A stretch of 64,000 bases of DNA from Zygnema cylindricum (taxonomy: Eukaryota; Streptophyta; Zygnematophyceae; Zygnematales; Zygnemataceae): contig JBBHKE010003498.1 in the NCBI GenBank assembly GCA_037447655.1, forward strand, positions 142,474 through 206,473. Reading direction: 5' to 3'. The notes under the pieces are model-generated. The model made no database searches. It worked only from the letters and a program-made list of their open reading frames with translations, and had not been told where the DNA came from. This document shows positions 1 through 11,183 of this stretch, one piece after another. Each line of letters starts with the position of its first letter. Position 1 is the first letter of the stretch. Both the position numbers and the translations under genes were made by a program.

Positions 1-1700
1 AAAACTCGCAGTAAAGCTCAAAATGTTGTTACATTTGGGCTTTATTTAGCTTACATTGAAACCGTGTATATGGCTTCTCGATTTTTCTCCTATGAGTTTT
101 CTTGTGTAAAACTCCTTTGTCTACAGTGTAAAAAATGTTTGAATTAAGACAAGAATTTTTCTACAAACTTCTCTTTTTGTTCCTTGTTTGTCCCTTCTAC
201 TTGTCTATTTCCTTTCCTTAGCCTTTCTCTTTTTTTACACTCTTTTCTTTACTCTTTGTTTTTTCCCTCGTTTCGGCGTTCATGGCCTTTGTTCCTTAAC
301 AAGTACTGACCGTTATTTTCTTTTTCAATTTCCATTAAGTAAATTCATTTTTCTATTATTATATTCCCAATATATAATGTTTCTCTGCCCTCAACACACG
401 GGAAACATTTTGAAAGTTTTACAGTCGCTTATAACCCACCTACAAAAAAAAAGACCAAGAGATATTCGAAAACAACCTATGTTCATATCTAAAGATGATT
501 AGACAAGGATGGGAAAAGAATATGAAACATTTGTAAATGATGGTACAGTAAATGTTACACTTAATGATACTTTAAGTTTTGCAAGAAGTCAGACACCATC
601 AATCTAGTTCCAGTCCCAAAAACTACTGATAAGTTTCCGGACTCGGTGAAGGTCCGAACCTTGATAAAGTTGAAAAGCCGTTGGTTTTGGTCGATTTGCT
701 TCCGTAATCAGAAGAGGCATTTTTTCGGTACTGAAAATCCCCGGATCAACAATAATTCGCTCGGCTCGATGAGCTCTGACAAGTGTAACAAGACAAAGAA
801 GAGTATCTTAAGAAAAAGTAGGAGAAAATGACTACAAATAAAAGAGAATGGCTCAAAATAAGAGGAAACGACAAGAAAAATATAAGGATGAAAGGAATTT
901 ACAGTAAGAATAGAGTTCAAGTTGAGAGTATACATGAAAATAATACAACAGATACGTCTCCAAGGCTATTTGTGGACATTAGTCAGGGGGAAATTTCGGT
1001 AGCTAACTTAAAAAGCTTACGAATAGCTTAAGGCCAGCATTTATGTTCACTTAATTTCCTAATTGGGCACGTTTTTTATCATGCGGGACCATCTTTATGC
1101 TTCAAAGCTGGAAATTCACTTTTAGAGACTTGACGAAACTTCAGAGAAACAAAATTAAAAAAAATCTACTCACCCAACATGTTTGTCGTGGTCAAGAAAA
1201 TTGAGGTCTCGTGGAAGAAAAGAAAAGACATCGATAATATCTGTTCATTATCCAAACCCCACCAATCATAAAAAAAAAACATCTAAGCTCATTCTTTAAC
1301 GAATTATCTTACACTCAAGGCTAGAAAAGTCACAACGGCTTCATCTTGGCCGACAAAGATAATCTCTCACCAGAAGATGTATGGATTGACTTGCAACAAG
1401 TAACATGTAACAGAAGAATAATCAACGTTTAAATTCCAAAACTTTTTTCAATAATCTTTTCCACACCAGTCTTAAGCCAAACATGAAAAAAACTGCGCTA
1501 GTATGGTCAATTACAACTAGAACTAATACGGCCACACTCGTTGAAGTGAGAGGCAAAAAGATATCAGGATAACAAAAAAAAAAGGACGTAGGGTAGAAAA
1601 ATATCGAGGAAATTATTGATTCTCCTATTCCTAATTATCCAATGTCGAAGATTCTTGAACTTCCATAGTAGTTCATCTGTAACACTATAAACCTCTTCCG
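1..1700. other. Intergenic, no gene recognised
   Basis: AT-rich sequence with many A and T runs. The longest open frame (188-502, plus) encodes a Phe/Leu/Ser-rich low-complexity string typical of T-rich noncoding DNA. Two lysine-rich frames at 646-831 and 828-1031 resemble nothing I know. The minus-strand GT14 exon at 1767-2084 would have its downstream exons here. One weak candidate for exon 3 starts at 1676 (minus), right after an ACAG acceptor, in the right phase and with Asp-Glu-Leu-Leu at its start, but the similarity fades within about ten residues. Confidence 0.6.
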
Positions 1701-1766
1701 AACTCAGATTTTACATGTACCAGCACTGACTCATTGAAAGTGTAAAAAAATAAAAACTGATCTCAC

Positions 1767-2084
1767 CGTCTTGTGTAACGAGAGGATAATCTGACGCGCT
1801 TAAGTTGATAAACCAATCCCATTCTGAGTCGAGTTTCAACAGCAATGCAAGTCCATGGAGATAAGTTGAAGTCATCGTTGATCCTCTATAAGTCATCATG
1901 TTGGAGTGCGCAACCACATGGACATTATGAACTCCCTTTGAAATCAAATTATGGTCGACAAAATGAAAGAGATAACGATGTTCTTCGTCAGAAGCGGCCA
2001 AATCGAGATGCAAAAGGTAAACATTTGAAGGATGATAGATGGCCAATAGGAGGCGTTCCATGCGAGGAGCATCTCCACCCGTTC
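1767..2084 (-). pseudogene. Isolated GT14 (Branch family) glycosyltransferase exon
   Basis: A 318-nt exon, the same length as exon 2 of the two GT14 genes at 15.5 kb and 32.9 kb. It is bounded by an acceptor (ATCCAG before 2084) and a donor (GTGAGA after 1767) in matching phases. The translation has the family landmarks: RLLLAIYHPSNVYLLHLDL, the TYRGSTMTSTYLHGLALLL stretch and WDWFINLSASDYPLVTQD. It keeps the HLD triplet that GT14-A and GT14-B have changed to HME, so it is an older and more typical paralogue. I could not find exon 1 (ending in FAYLISG-like residues) on the minus strand up to about 3 kb, and exon 3 is at best a faint match at 1676 and below. Either this is a gene fragment, or its other exons lie far away or outside the window. 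The reading frame itself is intact. Plant relatives transfer glucuronic acid to arabinogalactan in the Golgi. Confidence 0.75.
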
Positions 2085-2269
2085 CTGGATGGATAAAAGT
2101 TTCTTTATGTAACGTTAGGATTTCGGATCGATGGATTTTAAAATAAAAAGATGGTGAAGGAATGTAAAATATTGTACTTAGTGCCTGCTTAAGGAAATCT
2201 GTACAACAATGTACAATATGGGTGGGGCAATATATAATAAATTTGGACAATCTTTACAAGAATTTGTAA

Positions 2270-2430
2270 GATGTGAGAAAACATGTGAATCTGTGCCAGT
2301 GTTATGATAATTTGTGAAAATGTTGTGACAATATCTCGACAATGTGTAACAATGTTGTGACAATTTTGTGACTACTTGTGACAATATCGAATAGCCGTAG
2401 AAAATATGCGACAATGTGTCCAAATTTTTC
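2270..2430. repeat. Degenerate TGTGACAAT-type minisatellite
   Basis: The motif TTGTGACAAT and close variants (TTGTGAAAAT, TGTGTAACAAT) recur about every 10-25 bases, most clearly between 2310 and 2425. No coding content is visible. Confidence 0.6.
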
Positions 2431-2978
2431 CTTCATGTCAAGATTTAACAATTGTGTAACATAGTGTAAGACTTGCTTGGAAAGTAAGAGGCGATCATTT
2501 CATATTACACATGGAAAACTGAAATTTGGCATTAGAATTTCATTTGGGATGAATATTTCACTCTATTTCAATAGAAAAACGGGTACAGAAATTGCCAACA
2601 AGGTTTTCCAACAGATATGACTGCTCCTCTATCTTCCCATCTACCATTATTAGTGTGGTGCAAACTATTTTCTGACCAGTGCTTCGCGGTCATATTTTAA
2701 GAAAATAGTAAAAAGAAAAATAATAAATAAAAAACTGATCAATTATGAAAGGGAAATGTAAATTCGAATCAGAGATTTCTTACCAACGTGTGGATTGAAA
2801 ATGTTGGATCATATATAAAATTGCTAATAGAATTACGTTTTTTTTTAATTTCCCCAATAGTAATATGTATTAGGGGCAAATTTAGTGGAGGCCCAGAGGT
2901 ACTAGACGACAAAATTGGAAATCAAGGATAAAAAGAGGTTTATTTATTTCATTTAAAATAACAAGGCAACAGAAATCT
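2430..2978. other. Intergenic, nothing recognised
   Basis: AT-rich sequence without a plausible exon, RNA gene or repeat pattern that I can see. Confidence 0.5.
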
Positions 2979-3019
2979 AGGATTTTAGGATTTTAGGATT
3001 TTAGGATTTTATGATTTTA
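2979..3019. repeat. AGGATTTT octamer tandem repeat
   Basis: Four perfect AGGATTTT units followed by ATGATTTT. It superficially recalls TTAGG-type telomere DNA, but the unit is 8 bp and the array is tiny. Confidence 0.85.
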
Positions 3020-3030
3020 AGTGTTGATAT

Positions 3031-4176
3031 TTGAGTATTTTCTAGGTCTGTAATATAATAGGAAAAAGGTAGGGGCGGTCTACCTCTAACTCACTTCTCC
3101 AAGCCCACACACTTGTTGTAGTCACTAAAGGCTGGGTAGGGTGATAGAGCCATGGCTGCCTAAAGCTTTCTAGCAGACACGTAGCAAAAAATACATGGGT
3201 TTATCAAAATTATAAACAGACCTAGGAATTGATCTTGGTACCTATCCTCTGTTAATGTAGACGTTAGCTTTGTCCGTTAAGTCTAAGACTAGTGGTAGGA
3301 CATATACTGTTTGATAACTATATAAACATGTACCCGTAGACAAATCCATTTAATGGCGCGAATAGATTCTAACTACATAGATACAGTTTAGAGTAGTACG
3401 GTTTACAGTACTTCGCGAAACTAATACCGCGCATTTGTTTCGACGGCGAAACAAATATCGCGCACATATTTTCGACGGGGAGAATTGAATGCTGGATTTA
3501 ATCGACGGCTGTGGTGCGAGCCGAGATTTTGGAATGGCCGCCATGGCGTTTTCTGACGCCAACACTCCGGATGACACGTGGAAATGCGCTGGAGGATTGC
3601 GAAATCTCTGGAACGCAAGATAACAAGGTTGATGTGACAGTTGTCACCTGTATGGCCATGTCGTACAGTTGCCGTACACAAAAGTACTCCGGCGCCTGTA
3701 CTTTTCTGTACAGTACAGTCCTGTGATTGGCGCCGTACTTCACTAGAAGGGGTTTAGAGAGGGGTTTTAGGACTTAGAATATTCCTGGTAGGTAGTTGCC
3801 TCTCCCAGAGAGCACCTTGTATAAATGACAAACTTTGGCCGGCCATAATTATCAATTCAGTTGACCAATTTCAGTGATTCTTTTTGCTGCGGACTCAGAG
3901 GAGTCCACGCTAAAAAAGAGTGTAGTCGATCAGAGTTTTTGCCTGCCTGAGTGGCTGCATTTCTAAAGGAAAGTCAGAGTGGGTGAATGTGTCCAAATCT
4001 TATATTCTAACTTTGCATTCTGTGGTGGAACCGAGCACAAAGAAAGTCTTATTTCACAGGGTGAAGCTGTAATGGGGTTTTGATTGTCAAGGGTTTAATC
4101 ATTTGGGTTTATATAAACTAGGAGTCGACACTATCTAGATTAGCTTCCTTTGGACTTGCGAATTCTGTGTGGCAAT
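3031..4176 (+). repeat. Dispersed repeat block R, copy 1
   Basis: This block parallels 23815-24862 in the same order and orientation. Shared landmarks are TATTTTCTAGGTCTGTA, CTTGTTGTAGTCA, AGCCATGGCTGCC, a degraded tRNA-like stretch (about 3221-3290), CAGAGTTTTTG followed by GGAAAGTCA, a GAGCACA segment and finally CACTATCTAGAT. Copy 1 has extra sequence in the middle (about 3300-3880), including TTGTATAAATGAC near 3818, a possible TATA box. The two copies sit on opposite sides of pogo-like coding sequence whose strand differs, so block R is a separate mobile unit. It could be an LTR-like or SINE-like element. I found no convincing ends. Confidence 0.55.
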
Positions 4177-4930
4177 GGAGCCCATAGAATTTCAGCTGTT
4201 AACCATGGAAATTCCTTCCTCCTTGTACTTGGCAGTGCCTTTGTCACCACCACACTTCTTCCAAATCCCGTTGACGAGAAGGTGTGTGTAGTTGCCCGTA
4301 TACTTCTCAATGTCGCAACCCTGCCCTTCCACCACTGACTTGCCTTTTGGTATTCTGCAACGAGAGGAAAGGAAAGTAAAAACACAAAAACATGCAAGTC
4401 TTATTTCATATAAGAAAAAATATATGTTATGAAAAAAATACAGTTCAACAACGACAAGCACTTGTCGTTATATTAAGTGACGAAGTTTGGTCGTCGATGG
4501 TTTAAGTATGTAATGCCTATCGAACGCTCAGCGACGACAGAAAGTCGTCGCTGGTTCAGGTATCCAGTGCCTATTGATCACTCAGCAAAGACAGAAAGTC
4601 ATCGCTAGTCTAGGTATCCGGTGCCTAGTGAAGATTTAGGGACGACAGAAAGTCGTCGATGGTTCAGCGACGAGGTGAAGTTATCGCTATGTCAAACAAA
4701 CCACAAGATAAACAAAAAAAAACATAAGGTTAGTGAGTGGGTGGAAAATGGGAAGAGATAGAGTGAAAGAGGAGTTAATATTCCGGAGACAAAAATACTT
4801 ACCAACCACCGTTTCTTTTTTTTGGACAATGCCCGTGTGAGCCTCATCAAGTGATCTCAATCCGCTCTTATTTGTTCTTGTTGAGCCGCCACTTGTTGAG
4901 TGAGTGCCGCAATTATTAGTGGCAAATCAT
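4141..4930 (-). pseudogene. Pogo-like transposase relic, coiled-coil and HTH part
   Basis: Minus-strand remnant of the element whose longer copy lies at 24852-27235. The first exon (about 4930-4805) encodes a glutamine-rich heptad stretch (LTQQVAAQQEQIRA) with an in-frame stop, ending at a GTAAGT donor. After an intron that holds the hairpin array, an acceptor at TTGCAG (near 4350) opens a second exon. Its YQKASQWWKGRVATLRSIR segment and its KALPSTRRKEFPWLT segment match the KARRWWVERVAIVRGIR and KALPGRGRKEMAWVT segments of the plus-strand copy. The homology then stops at the junction with repeat block R near 4176. The HTH is therefore cut off, and no DDE domain remains in this copy. Confidence 0.6.
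4441..4690. repeat. 54-bp tandem array with GTCGTCGCT hairpins
   Basis: About four units with a 54-bp period (starts near 4477, 4531, 4585, 4640). Each unit has an inverted pair of the type GCGACGAC...GTCGTCGC around a short AGAAA spacer, followed by GGTTCAGGTATC-like sequence. It lies in the intron of the minus-strand pogo-like relic. The matching intron of the plus-strand copy (25180-25275) holds a shorter version. Confidence 0.8.
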
Positions 4931-4931
4931 C

Positions 4932-5919
4932 TCATGTCTGTGGTGAGGCGAGCCTAATCGGCGGCGAAACCCTTTGTATTTCCCATAAGCGATGACGAGG
5001 CACTATCACATTGCCAAACTTTTGCAATACCGTCGTACGAGCATCTCGGAGAGCGAGTACCTCGGGAGTTACTCGACAATATTTGAGGATATTGTATAGT
5101 CGCGGGTCCCACGGATGATGACGACGTAACAATTTCGGAACATTCACCCAAAACCCATCCTCCCCACGAACAACCCAAGTTAGCCAGGGATCCGCCGGAT
5201 CAAATTGCCTTCTGTGGCCAAAGGTCAAGCCTCGGTCCTCAAGCGAGATAAAAAGCCAAGTTGGATGTGCGGTGACATCGAGGGGGGTGTTTAGAATTTG
5301 CGGAAAAATATTCGTTTCCGGGTTTAGGGGCCGGGGTTCACCATACCGCTAATGTTTCGGCCATTCGGCAACCGGAAGATAATGTTCGGGCCGATGCACA
5401 AAACTGTCCATTTCCTCCTCTAGATGCTCAACCGGGTAGGGAGGTTAAGGATGCGGAGGAGCCATTACAATGGCTCTCTCGCTATTCGAACACACCTAAC
5501 ACATCGTTGTCAACATCAAATTCCTCCTCATGTTGCTTCTCCTCGCTATCCAAAGTTTGCTCATCCTCGGTGGTGGGATCATCCTCGTTCTTCCACACCG
5601 GAATGTCCGTGGGTTCCAAAATTTCGGGGATGGGCTTGTCTTCCGGCTGTTCTTCGCCATCCTCGATGCTCTCGTCGCTACCCGAAGATGAAGGGACGTA
5701 TAGTTCGTCGTCCACATCATTCACTTTGCGCTTGGCAATTGCAACAGTAGGGCCAATCATTTTAGGGCTGGGACCATTTCGGCATTTCCGTTTCACGAGA
5801 CTCTCTTTTTGAAAAACGCGATGACCTGCAAAAGCGCAATGATTGGGATAACCGCGGAAGTCGTAACACACTGTTAGTTTATTACTCGCGTAAATTACGT
5901 AAAAGGAACATCTCAACAA
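4932..5919 (-). pseudogene. Pogo-like element ORF1 relic (acidic protein)
   Basis: Homologous, with frameshifts and stops, to the plus-strand ORF at 22248-23813. The N-terminal part (5919-5482) contains a lysine/arginine patch and then a strongly acidic stretch rich in Glu, Asp and Ser (DDELYVPSSSGSDES and onward). After a damaged zone it continues with PYPVEHLEEEMDSF, HYLPVAEWPKH, a TAG codon at 5351-5349, then RYGEPRP, AHPTWLFISLEDRG, WLTWVVRGEDGFWVNVPKLL, DPRLYNILKY and LQKFGNVIVPRHRLWE. The plus-strand copy shows the same order and also has TAG between the His and RYGEPRP. I do not recognise the domain. No catalytic motif is obvious. Its role in the transposon is unknown. Confidence 0.6.
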
Positions 5920-6120
5920 AGAAATAGTATACGGTGAAATTGCTCGTAAATTTTTTAAGAAAGCTACACCGTGAATTGTAATTACTTATACATCGTTTTT
6001 ACTGGATCCGTATCAAAATCGTACATATTTCATGGCGGCTACGGTACTTTCTATGCTTTTACACGTCTGGAGAATATGACGAACAGTTGAGTGTGCAGAC
6101 CGTACATTTATCTGTACGGT
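5920..6120. other. Intergenic, nothing recognised
   Basis: Short stretch between the ORF1 relic and the TATCG-rich cluster. It contains several GTAC and CGTACA motifs but no gene. Confidence 0.5.
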
Positions 6121-6310
6121 TCGTACAGTTATCGCCGATAATTATCGTTATCGGCATTATCGCCGATAAGTACCCGATGTTATCAGCTACTTATCGGCGA
6201 TAAGACCGATGTCGATATATCGTACCAATATATCGATTATCGGATACTCGAAAAAAGGCCCATATCGGTTATCGGTAAATCCTTACCGATACACAACACT
6301 AATAATTAGT
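6120..6310. repeat. TATCG/CGATA-rich palindromic cluster, first half
   Basis: Dense run of TATCG, CGATA and TATCGATA-like words, for example TTATCGGCGATAA and ATATCGATTATCGG, which can fold in many ways. It ends with ACACTAATAATTAGTACG. A related cluster ending ACATTAGTAATTAG lies at 6755-6925, so the two could be the ends of one element or two copies of a repeat. Confidence 0.6.
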
Positions 6311-6524
6311 ACGTGTTTACATACACAACTTCAAAATTTCAAACGAAAAAATCACAGTAATTTAGTCAAATGATGATCGGACCATATTTTTTTTGCACTG
6401 TTCGTTTCAGCTAGGAAGACTTACCAATCTGAAGTCAGGTTGGCATTATATTGCATTTATAAGAAGTGTCATAAATGTGATTTTTTATTATTATTGTTAT
6501 TATAATTTGTGGTGTAATTTGGAC

Positions 6525-6605
6525 TAGCACTAGCAGCAGCAGCAGTAGCAGTAGTATTACTAGCATTATCACAAGTACAGAAGTACTAGCAGCAACGGCA
6601 CTAGC
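6525..6605. repeat. AGC/AGT trinucleotide microsatellite
   Basis: Runs of AGC and AGT triplets (AGCAGCAGCAGCAGTAGC and similar) with interruptions, between the two TATCG clusters. Confidence 0.8.
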
Positions 6606-6754
6606 ACTTGTGTGTTATTTCACAAATCACATTTTTCAAGCATAATGTGAGAGAAAACTACAAAATTAACTCTGATAACCAGAAAATAAAGTCTGGAACG
6701 TGTACCGGGACACAAACACCTACAAATAATTATAAAAAACAAGAAAAAAAGATT

Positions 6755-6925
6755 CAATATATTGCGATAGAATATATCGACATATGGGGCTGATATATTG
6801 GCAAAATATCGCGATATTCACCTCTTCGATATATCGAAGCGATATATCGATTATCGGGTACCTAAAATTAGGTACATATCGAATATTGGCAAGTGGTCCC
6901 CGGTACCCAACATTAGTAATTAGGA
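6755..6925. repeat. TATCG/CGATA-rich cluster, second half
   Basis: Contains repeated ATATCG and CGATATAT words, a GGTACCTAAAATTAGGTACC-like inverted pair and the end ACATTAGTAATTAG, which resembles the end of the cluster at 6120-6310. Confidence 0.55.
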
Positions 6926-7539
6926 AAGTACAAAGAATGATTTAACGTAATGGCGCGCGCACGTGAATGTGCACTCAAAAAACCTCGTAACTGCGTTTTC
7001 ATAACCACCTAGTGTAAACGTCATAATGATGCGAAAATGTGCGTTTGGTCAGATTTTGTACGAGTACCTAATTTAGTGTAAAGATATTTAGCGCGGATAA
7101 TTATTACGAAAAGAAACCCAAATTAGGGTTGTTGATAAATTAGAGTAATTTTTTTTTTTTTAGAAAAAAAAAACCGAAATTATAGTTAATAACACTATTT
7201 ATTTGACGACAAACTGCATCGCGCTAGACGATAATGTACATACAAAGTTTTAAGGTAATGCAACTTGTAAGGTGGCAATTTCAATATTTTGGTACGGTTG
7301 CTGGTTTTCTCATTCTTTTTTTAAGTTACCGAACAATCAATGCCCGTTACACGGGCATGAACTGTGTCGTGGTTATCATCCTTGTTTATCCTGCCCATTT
7401 ATCCTGCCAATTTATCCTGCCCCTTTACCATGCTCGTTAATCATGCTCGTTCAAACAAACGAGCACCTGTACCTTTTCCTTGGATGGTCTTGCGTTTTTG
7501 TATGGTCCTACTTTGAAAGTGACCTGGTCGGTGTCAATA
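6926..7539. other. Intergenic, no gene recognised
   Basis: AT-rich DNA with an inverted TTTTTTTTTAGAAAAAAAAA stretch near 7150. The segment 7345-7440 repeats the phrase TTTATCCTGCCC three times and includes CCCGTTACACGGGCATG, which resembles the repeat at 12470-12840. No exon is visible. Confidence 0.5.
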
Positions 7540-7682
7540 TGGTCGTGGTAGTGGTCGTTGTCGTTGTCGTTGTCGTTGTCGTGGTCGTTGTCGCCGTTGA
7601 CGTCGCTTTCGTGGTAGTTGTCGCCGTCGTGGTCGTCGTCGCTATCGCTGTCGCGGTCGTGGTCGTCTTCGTTGTCATGGCC
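7540..7682. repeat. GTCGTN hexamer/trinucleotide microsatellite
   Basis: About 140 bp built from GTCGTT, GTCGTG and GTCGCC-type steps. Because the unit is a multiple of three it opens frames in several phases: a poly-Val frame on plus and Asp/His-rich or poly-Thr frames on minus. These frames are artefacts of the repeat. Confidence 0.9.
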
Positions 7683-8897
7683 GTAAGGGACATGACGTTT
7701 TGGGTGTCGCGGACGAACAAACACCGCCTATTTAAAGGTTTTCACAATGGCGACCAAAGGTCTATAATTTTTAATAGAGACGGAGGAAAACGACATGAAA
7801 ATTTCTGTAACTTTAGCAAATGCGAAAGTACCTTAGGAAAATATTGAATGGAGAATCTTTCATACAAACATATTCAGTTCGCTAAGTTACGATTACATGG
7901 GGATACGACCTTACTCCATTGCGAACATATTTGAATTTGTTTCACTTTGGGGACATATACGCTACAGTACACGTTTGCCTTGTAAGTTATGGCGTTTGGG
8001 ACGTTTTCGTAAATGTCGTACATTTTCGTAAAAGCCATACATACGACAGCGAAAGTGCCTCAAACCTGTTTTGCAACGGAAAACCGTAAAATGCTCGCTA
8101 CACAACAAATATTTGACTCTAAATCGCAGTAACCCTTGGAACGTCCCTTTTCGCCGACGGAAAACATAATAATAAGGACGGAATTGTCGGAAGGAGGTCC
8201 ATGCCATCCACATACGAAAAATGCAAGGTCCTTCGAAGTGCGGGGCACATCCACGCGTGTCGTCTACCCGAGTGATATTTATTCCTAACGGTCCATTCGG
8301 CGCAGGTTTTTCCTTGGTGGATGTCACGTTATAAGGGTGAACCTCCATCACGCGAAAAGTGAGGTTCATTACTGGGAAAAGTGCATTTTCGTACAAGGCC
8401 GTATTGTTTTTTTGTTTTTAAAAAAACATGATTACTAGAAATTCGTCAAGATTAGTCAAGATTCTCCAAACAATTGGGTGAATGTTTCGACCGTCCGATT
8501 TTGAGTTTTCGAAGTAAACGCTCCTTCTGTCCAGTGTGTGGCAAGTCTCTTCAACTGTCCTCGGGAAAAGACTTGCTATATACTGGACGTGTTTATTGGT
8601 CCACTTGGAAACAAAAAGGTATCACCCACGGCGGACGAGCGATGACGACCTCACAATTGCCAAAGACCACGTCCAAGACCAAGTCCCTGTCCATTCGTAG
8701 AGGGCGGATTTGAAAGCGACGAAAAAATCTTCGATCCAGGATATCTCTGTAGCGACTAAGGACTTTGCTTACAAAACATAATGGCAAACGATAAAATACA
8801 AATTCTCATTTTGAGAATGATTTCGAAACGAATACTGCAACGAAATGACAAGAACGTACAAATTGTACATTCGCGTATCGCTGTTAAACATTTAAAT
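7683..8897. other. Intergenic repeat-derived DNA, no gene recognised
   Basis: The phrase TTTAAAGGTTTTCA followed by AAAGGTCTATAATTT (7733-7772) recurs at 13093-13133. The segment near 8245-8325 resembles 30372-30450 upstream of GT14-B. Long frames at 7962-8396 (minus) and 8474-8713 (plus) show no recognisable family. The second contains a single CPVCGK pair of cysteines, too little to call a zinc finger. Confidence 0.45.
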
Positions 8898-9215
8898 CAT
8901 AGTTCAAAAGTAGGTGAAAGTAGGCCCATACAATATGCCTATTGTATGCAAAACATACAATATGCCCTTAAGACCCATATTGTATTGGTCGAAAAATGAA
9001 AAAAAATAGTTACAGGGTTGAGTTGCACATCGATCGATAGAGAATTAAACGTCATGTCTAAATTTTGAAAAAAAATCGGACAAAAAAAACAATTTCTGTG
9101 AGTTTTGAGGTAAAACTTATTTAAACCGTTAGATTCAGACGATCGGACGGTCTCTGATCAAAGTAGTGATCTAAGAAGATCACATGAAAAGCCCATAATA
9201 CAACTTACGATAGGA
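8898..9215. mobile_element. hAT-type MITE family M1, copy with decayed right end
   Basis: Begins with CATAGTTCAAAAGTAGG, the terminal sequence of the M1 family defined by the complete copy at 44467-44744. It shares the CCCATACAATATGCCTATTG palindromic segment and the GATCTAAGAAGATCACATG segment. It contains an extra stretch (about 8995-9110, including TTGAGTTGCACATCGATCGAT) that the copy starting at 62419 also has. The right terminal repeat is not recognisable beyond ACTTACGATA at 9212. Confidence 0.7.
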
Positions 9216-10179
9216 CTAATTGAGTGGCGCTGAATGCGTAAGTGAAATGGACGGCGGATCGCGAAGCGATCCGATGTAAAATATTCTAAAAAATCAAAAT
9301 AGTACGTCGCCCGTACGAAACACAATGCGACAGGCGACAGCTATTGAAAAAGACGCTTCCGGTACGTAACGGCTTATTTGGACATGTGTACTCTATATGC
9401 GACATGCGCATTTATTGCAAACGACGCATATCCAGTACGGAAAAGATTTGGAAGGTACGGATTAGTTTCGGCAGTTTAATTTGTGTGTTGTCGTACTTGC
9501 AGACAAGTGTACGCTTATGATTGGTTGACTTTCAGGTGTACACTTACAGTTAGGATTATTTGTTGTAATAGGTTATAATGGTTTAATACTACTTAGTGGA
9601 AGTTACGTTGGTTAATTTGACACGTAGCGATTTGTTGACAGCTCGCAAGTGTATATATAGATTTGAGCTTCAATAGGAAAATCATCAATGCTTAGCATAA
9701 AAAGTAGGGACCGAAGATGTAGACTTTTAGGGTTGCTCATTAGGTCATGCATTTAAATGTTACATTTATCATCTGATTATACTTTTGTTTATATGTGATG
9801 CATTCATTTATTATTATATATATGTGTTAATTTTATGTTTATTTGATATGCATTATTTATGCATTTGCCTTAGGGTTTCTTGTGATTTTCATGTAACCCT
9901 AAATGTTATTCATGCATCTGTGTATGCATGCTTGCTTCGTGTGTGTACGGATGATTGCTCCGCCTGTGTGCGGATGAATGATTGCATCTGTGTATGCATG
10001 TATGTTAAATGGAGGATGCATTTCAAATGATTGTTCATTGGCTTAGCTTTGCTTAACATTTTGTTTGATAGTTTGGGTTGCTTTTGCGGTCTATTTTAGA
10101 CCAAAGAACAACAAATATTACTGCCAGTAAACGTCTCCGTACGATTACTGGAAATGCATGATCGAGGTTCACCCTAAGG
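9216..10179. other. Intergenic, no gene recognised
   Basis: Contains a short perfect hairpin at 9255-9273 (CGGATCGC, loop GAA, GCGATCCG) and a zone rich in GCATG/ATGCAT words at 9790-10030, whose open frame is Cys/Val/Tyr-rich and unconvincing. No exon or RNA gene is seen. Confidence 0.5.
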
Positions 10180-10945
10180 CATAGTTCAAAAGTAGGCGTT
10201 TTTATGGTAGGCCTTTGGTCGGCGCCTTTATCGTAAGTTGTATTATGGGCTTTTCATGTGATCTTCTTAGATCGCTACTTTGATCAGCGACCGTCCGATC
10301 GTGAGAATCTGACGGTGTAAATAAAAAAAATTGGTCTGAATGTTTTAATTGGTCCGAATAGGTCCGAATACAATATGGGTCTTGAGGTCATATTGTATGT
10401 TTTGCATCATAGTTGTTCACGGCGTTTAGTGCGAACGATTTAATCGCGACGAATTATACGTAACAAACGCATTGAACCTTTTGAAAAAATCGTACAAATC
10501 GTTAATGAATTTTCGTCTGTACTACTCCGTACATGTAAACAAAAATAAATTTCACAAATACCGCAGTTTGTACCATTTTCGTACATTTTCCGTATCTTTT
10601 CGTCATAGTCCGTACATTTTTGGTACAATTCCGTACATTTCCGTAAAATTTCTGTTCAGTTTACCGGACAGAAAGTACTACGAAGTGCAACGCATCTTTT
10701 CGTCAAATTTCGTACATTTACCGTACAAAAGCGTACAGCTATCGTAAAATACCGTACAGTTTCTGTGAATTAGCCGTTCAGTTTAACGGACAGAAAGTAC
10801 ATCGCGTTTTTTTCCGATTTATTCAAAAGTCACGAATTATACGTTTTAATCGGAAAAAAGGAAAAAATCGCGCGATTTGAACAACTATGTTTTGCATACA
10901 ATAGGCATATTGTATGGGCCTACTTTCACCTACTTTTGAACTATA
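10180..10945. mobile_element. hAT-type MITE M1 interrupted by MITE M2
   Basis: Runs from CATAGTTCAAAAGTAGG to CCTACTTTTGAACTATA, an inverted terminal pair. The M1 body is in the opposite orientation to the copies at 8898 and 44467. It is split by the M2 element at 10408-10889. The outer 8-bp flanks (CCCTAAGG and ATATAAGG) match only partly, as expected for an old insertion. Confidence 0.8.
10408..10889. mobile_element. MITE M2 (482 bp), nested in M1
   Basis: Inverted ends CATAGTTGTTCA / TGAACAACTATG and a perfect 8-bp target duplication TTTTGCAT (10400-10407 and 10890-10897) mark a hAT-type nonautonomous element. The interior is packed with CGTACA and GTACAT words and has no coding capacity. 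The same element, in opposite orientation and with another 8-bp duplication, is at 62496-62976. Confidence 0.9.
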
Positions 10946-11183
10946 ATATAAGGGAAGATATCATATATTCACACGTGCGAAAGTACAGTCTCTGTCATAT
11001 TTGTACCGCGAGGCTATATCGGGTCTCGGACCTTCGGATATTTTATGTGTGTTCATGACTTTTTTGTCGCCATTCTAATTGCTGAGAAATAGAGTACGTG
11101 GATCAACAAAGGAATTTTTCGCCGGCATTTATCCGCTACAGTACAGGTAAGGTTCGTTAGTTTTCTCGCCCGTGGTGTGCAGG

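Noticed and set aside
2979-3019. Interstitial telomere repeat
   Set aside because: The unit AGGATTTT is 8 bp and does not match the plant TTTAGGG repeat; there are only four units.
7272-7847. 191-codon plus frame with a long poly-Val stretch, and minus frames rich in Asp/His or Thr
   Set aside because: All arise from the GTCGTN repeat, whose period is a multiple of three; there is no coding signal outside the repeat.
8474-8713. Zinc-finger protein suggested by CPVCGK
   Set aside because: A single cysteine pair without a second pair or other support, in repeat-derived DNA.
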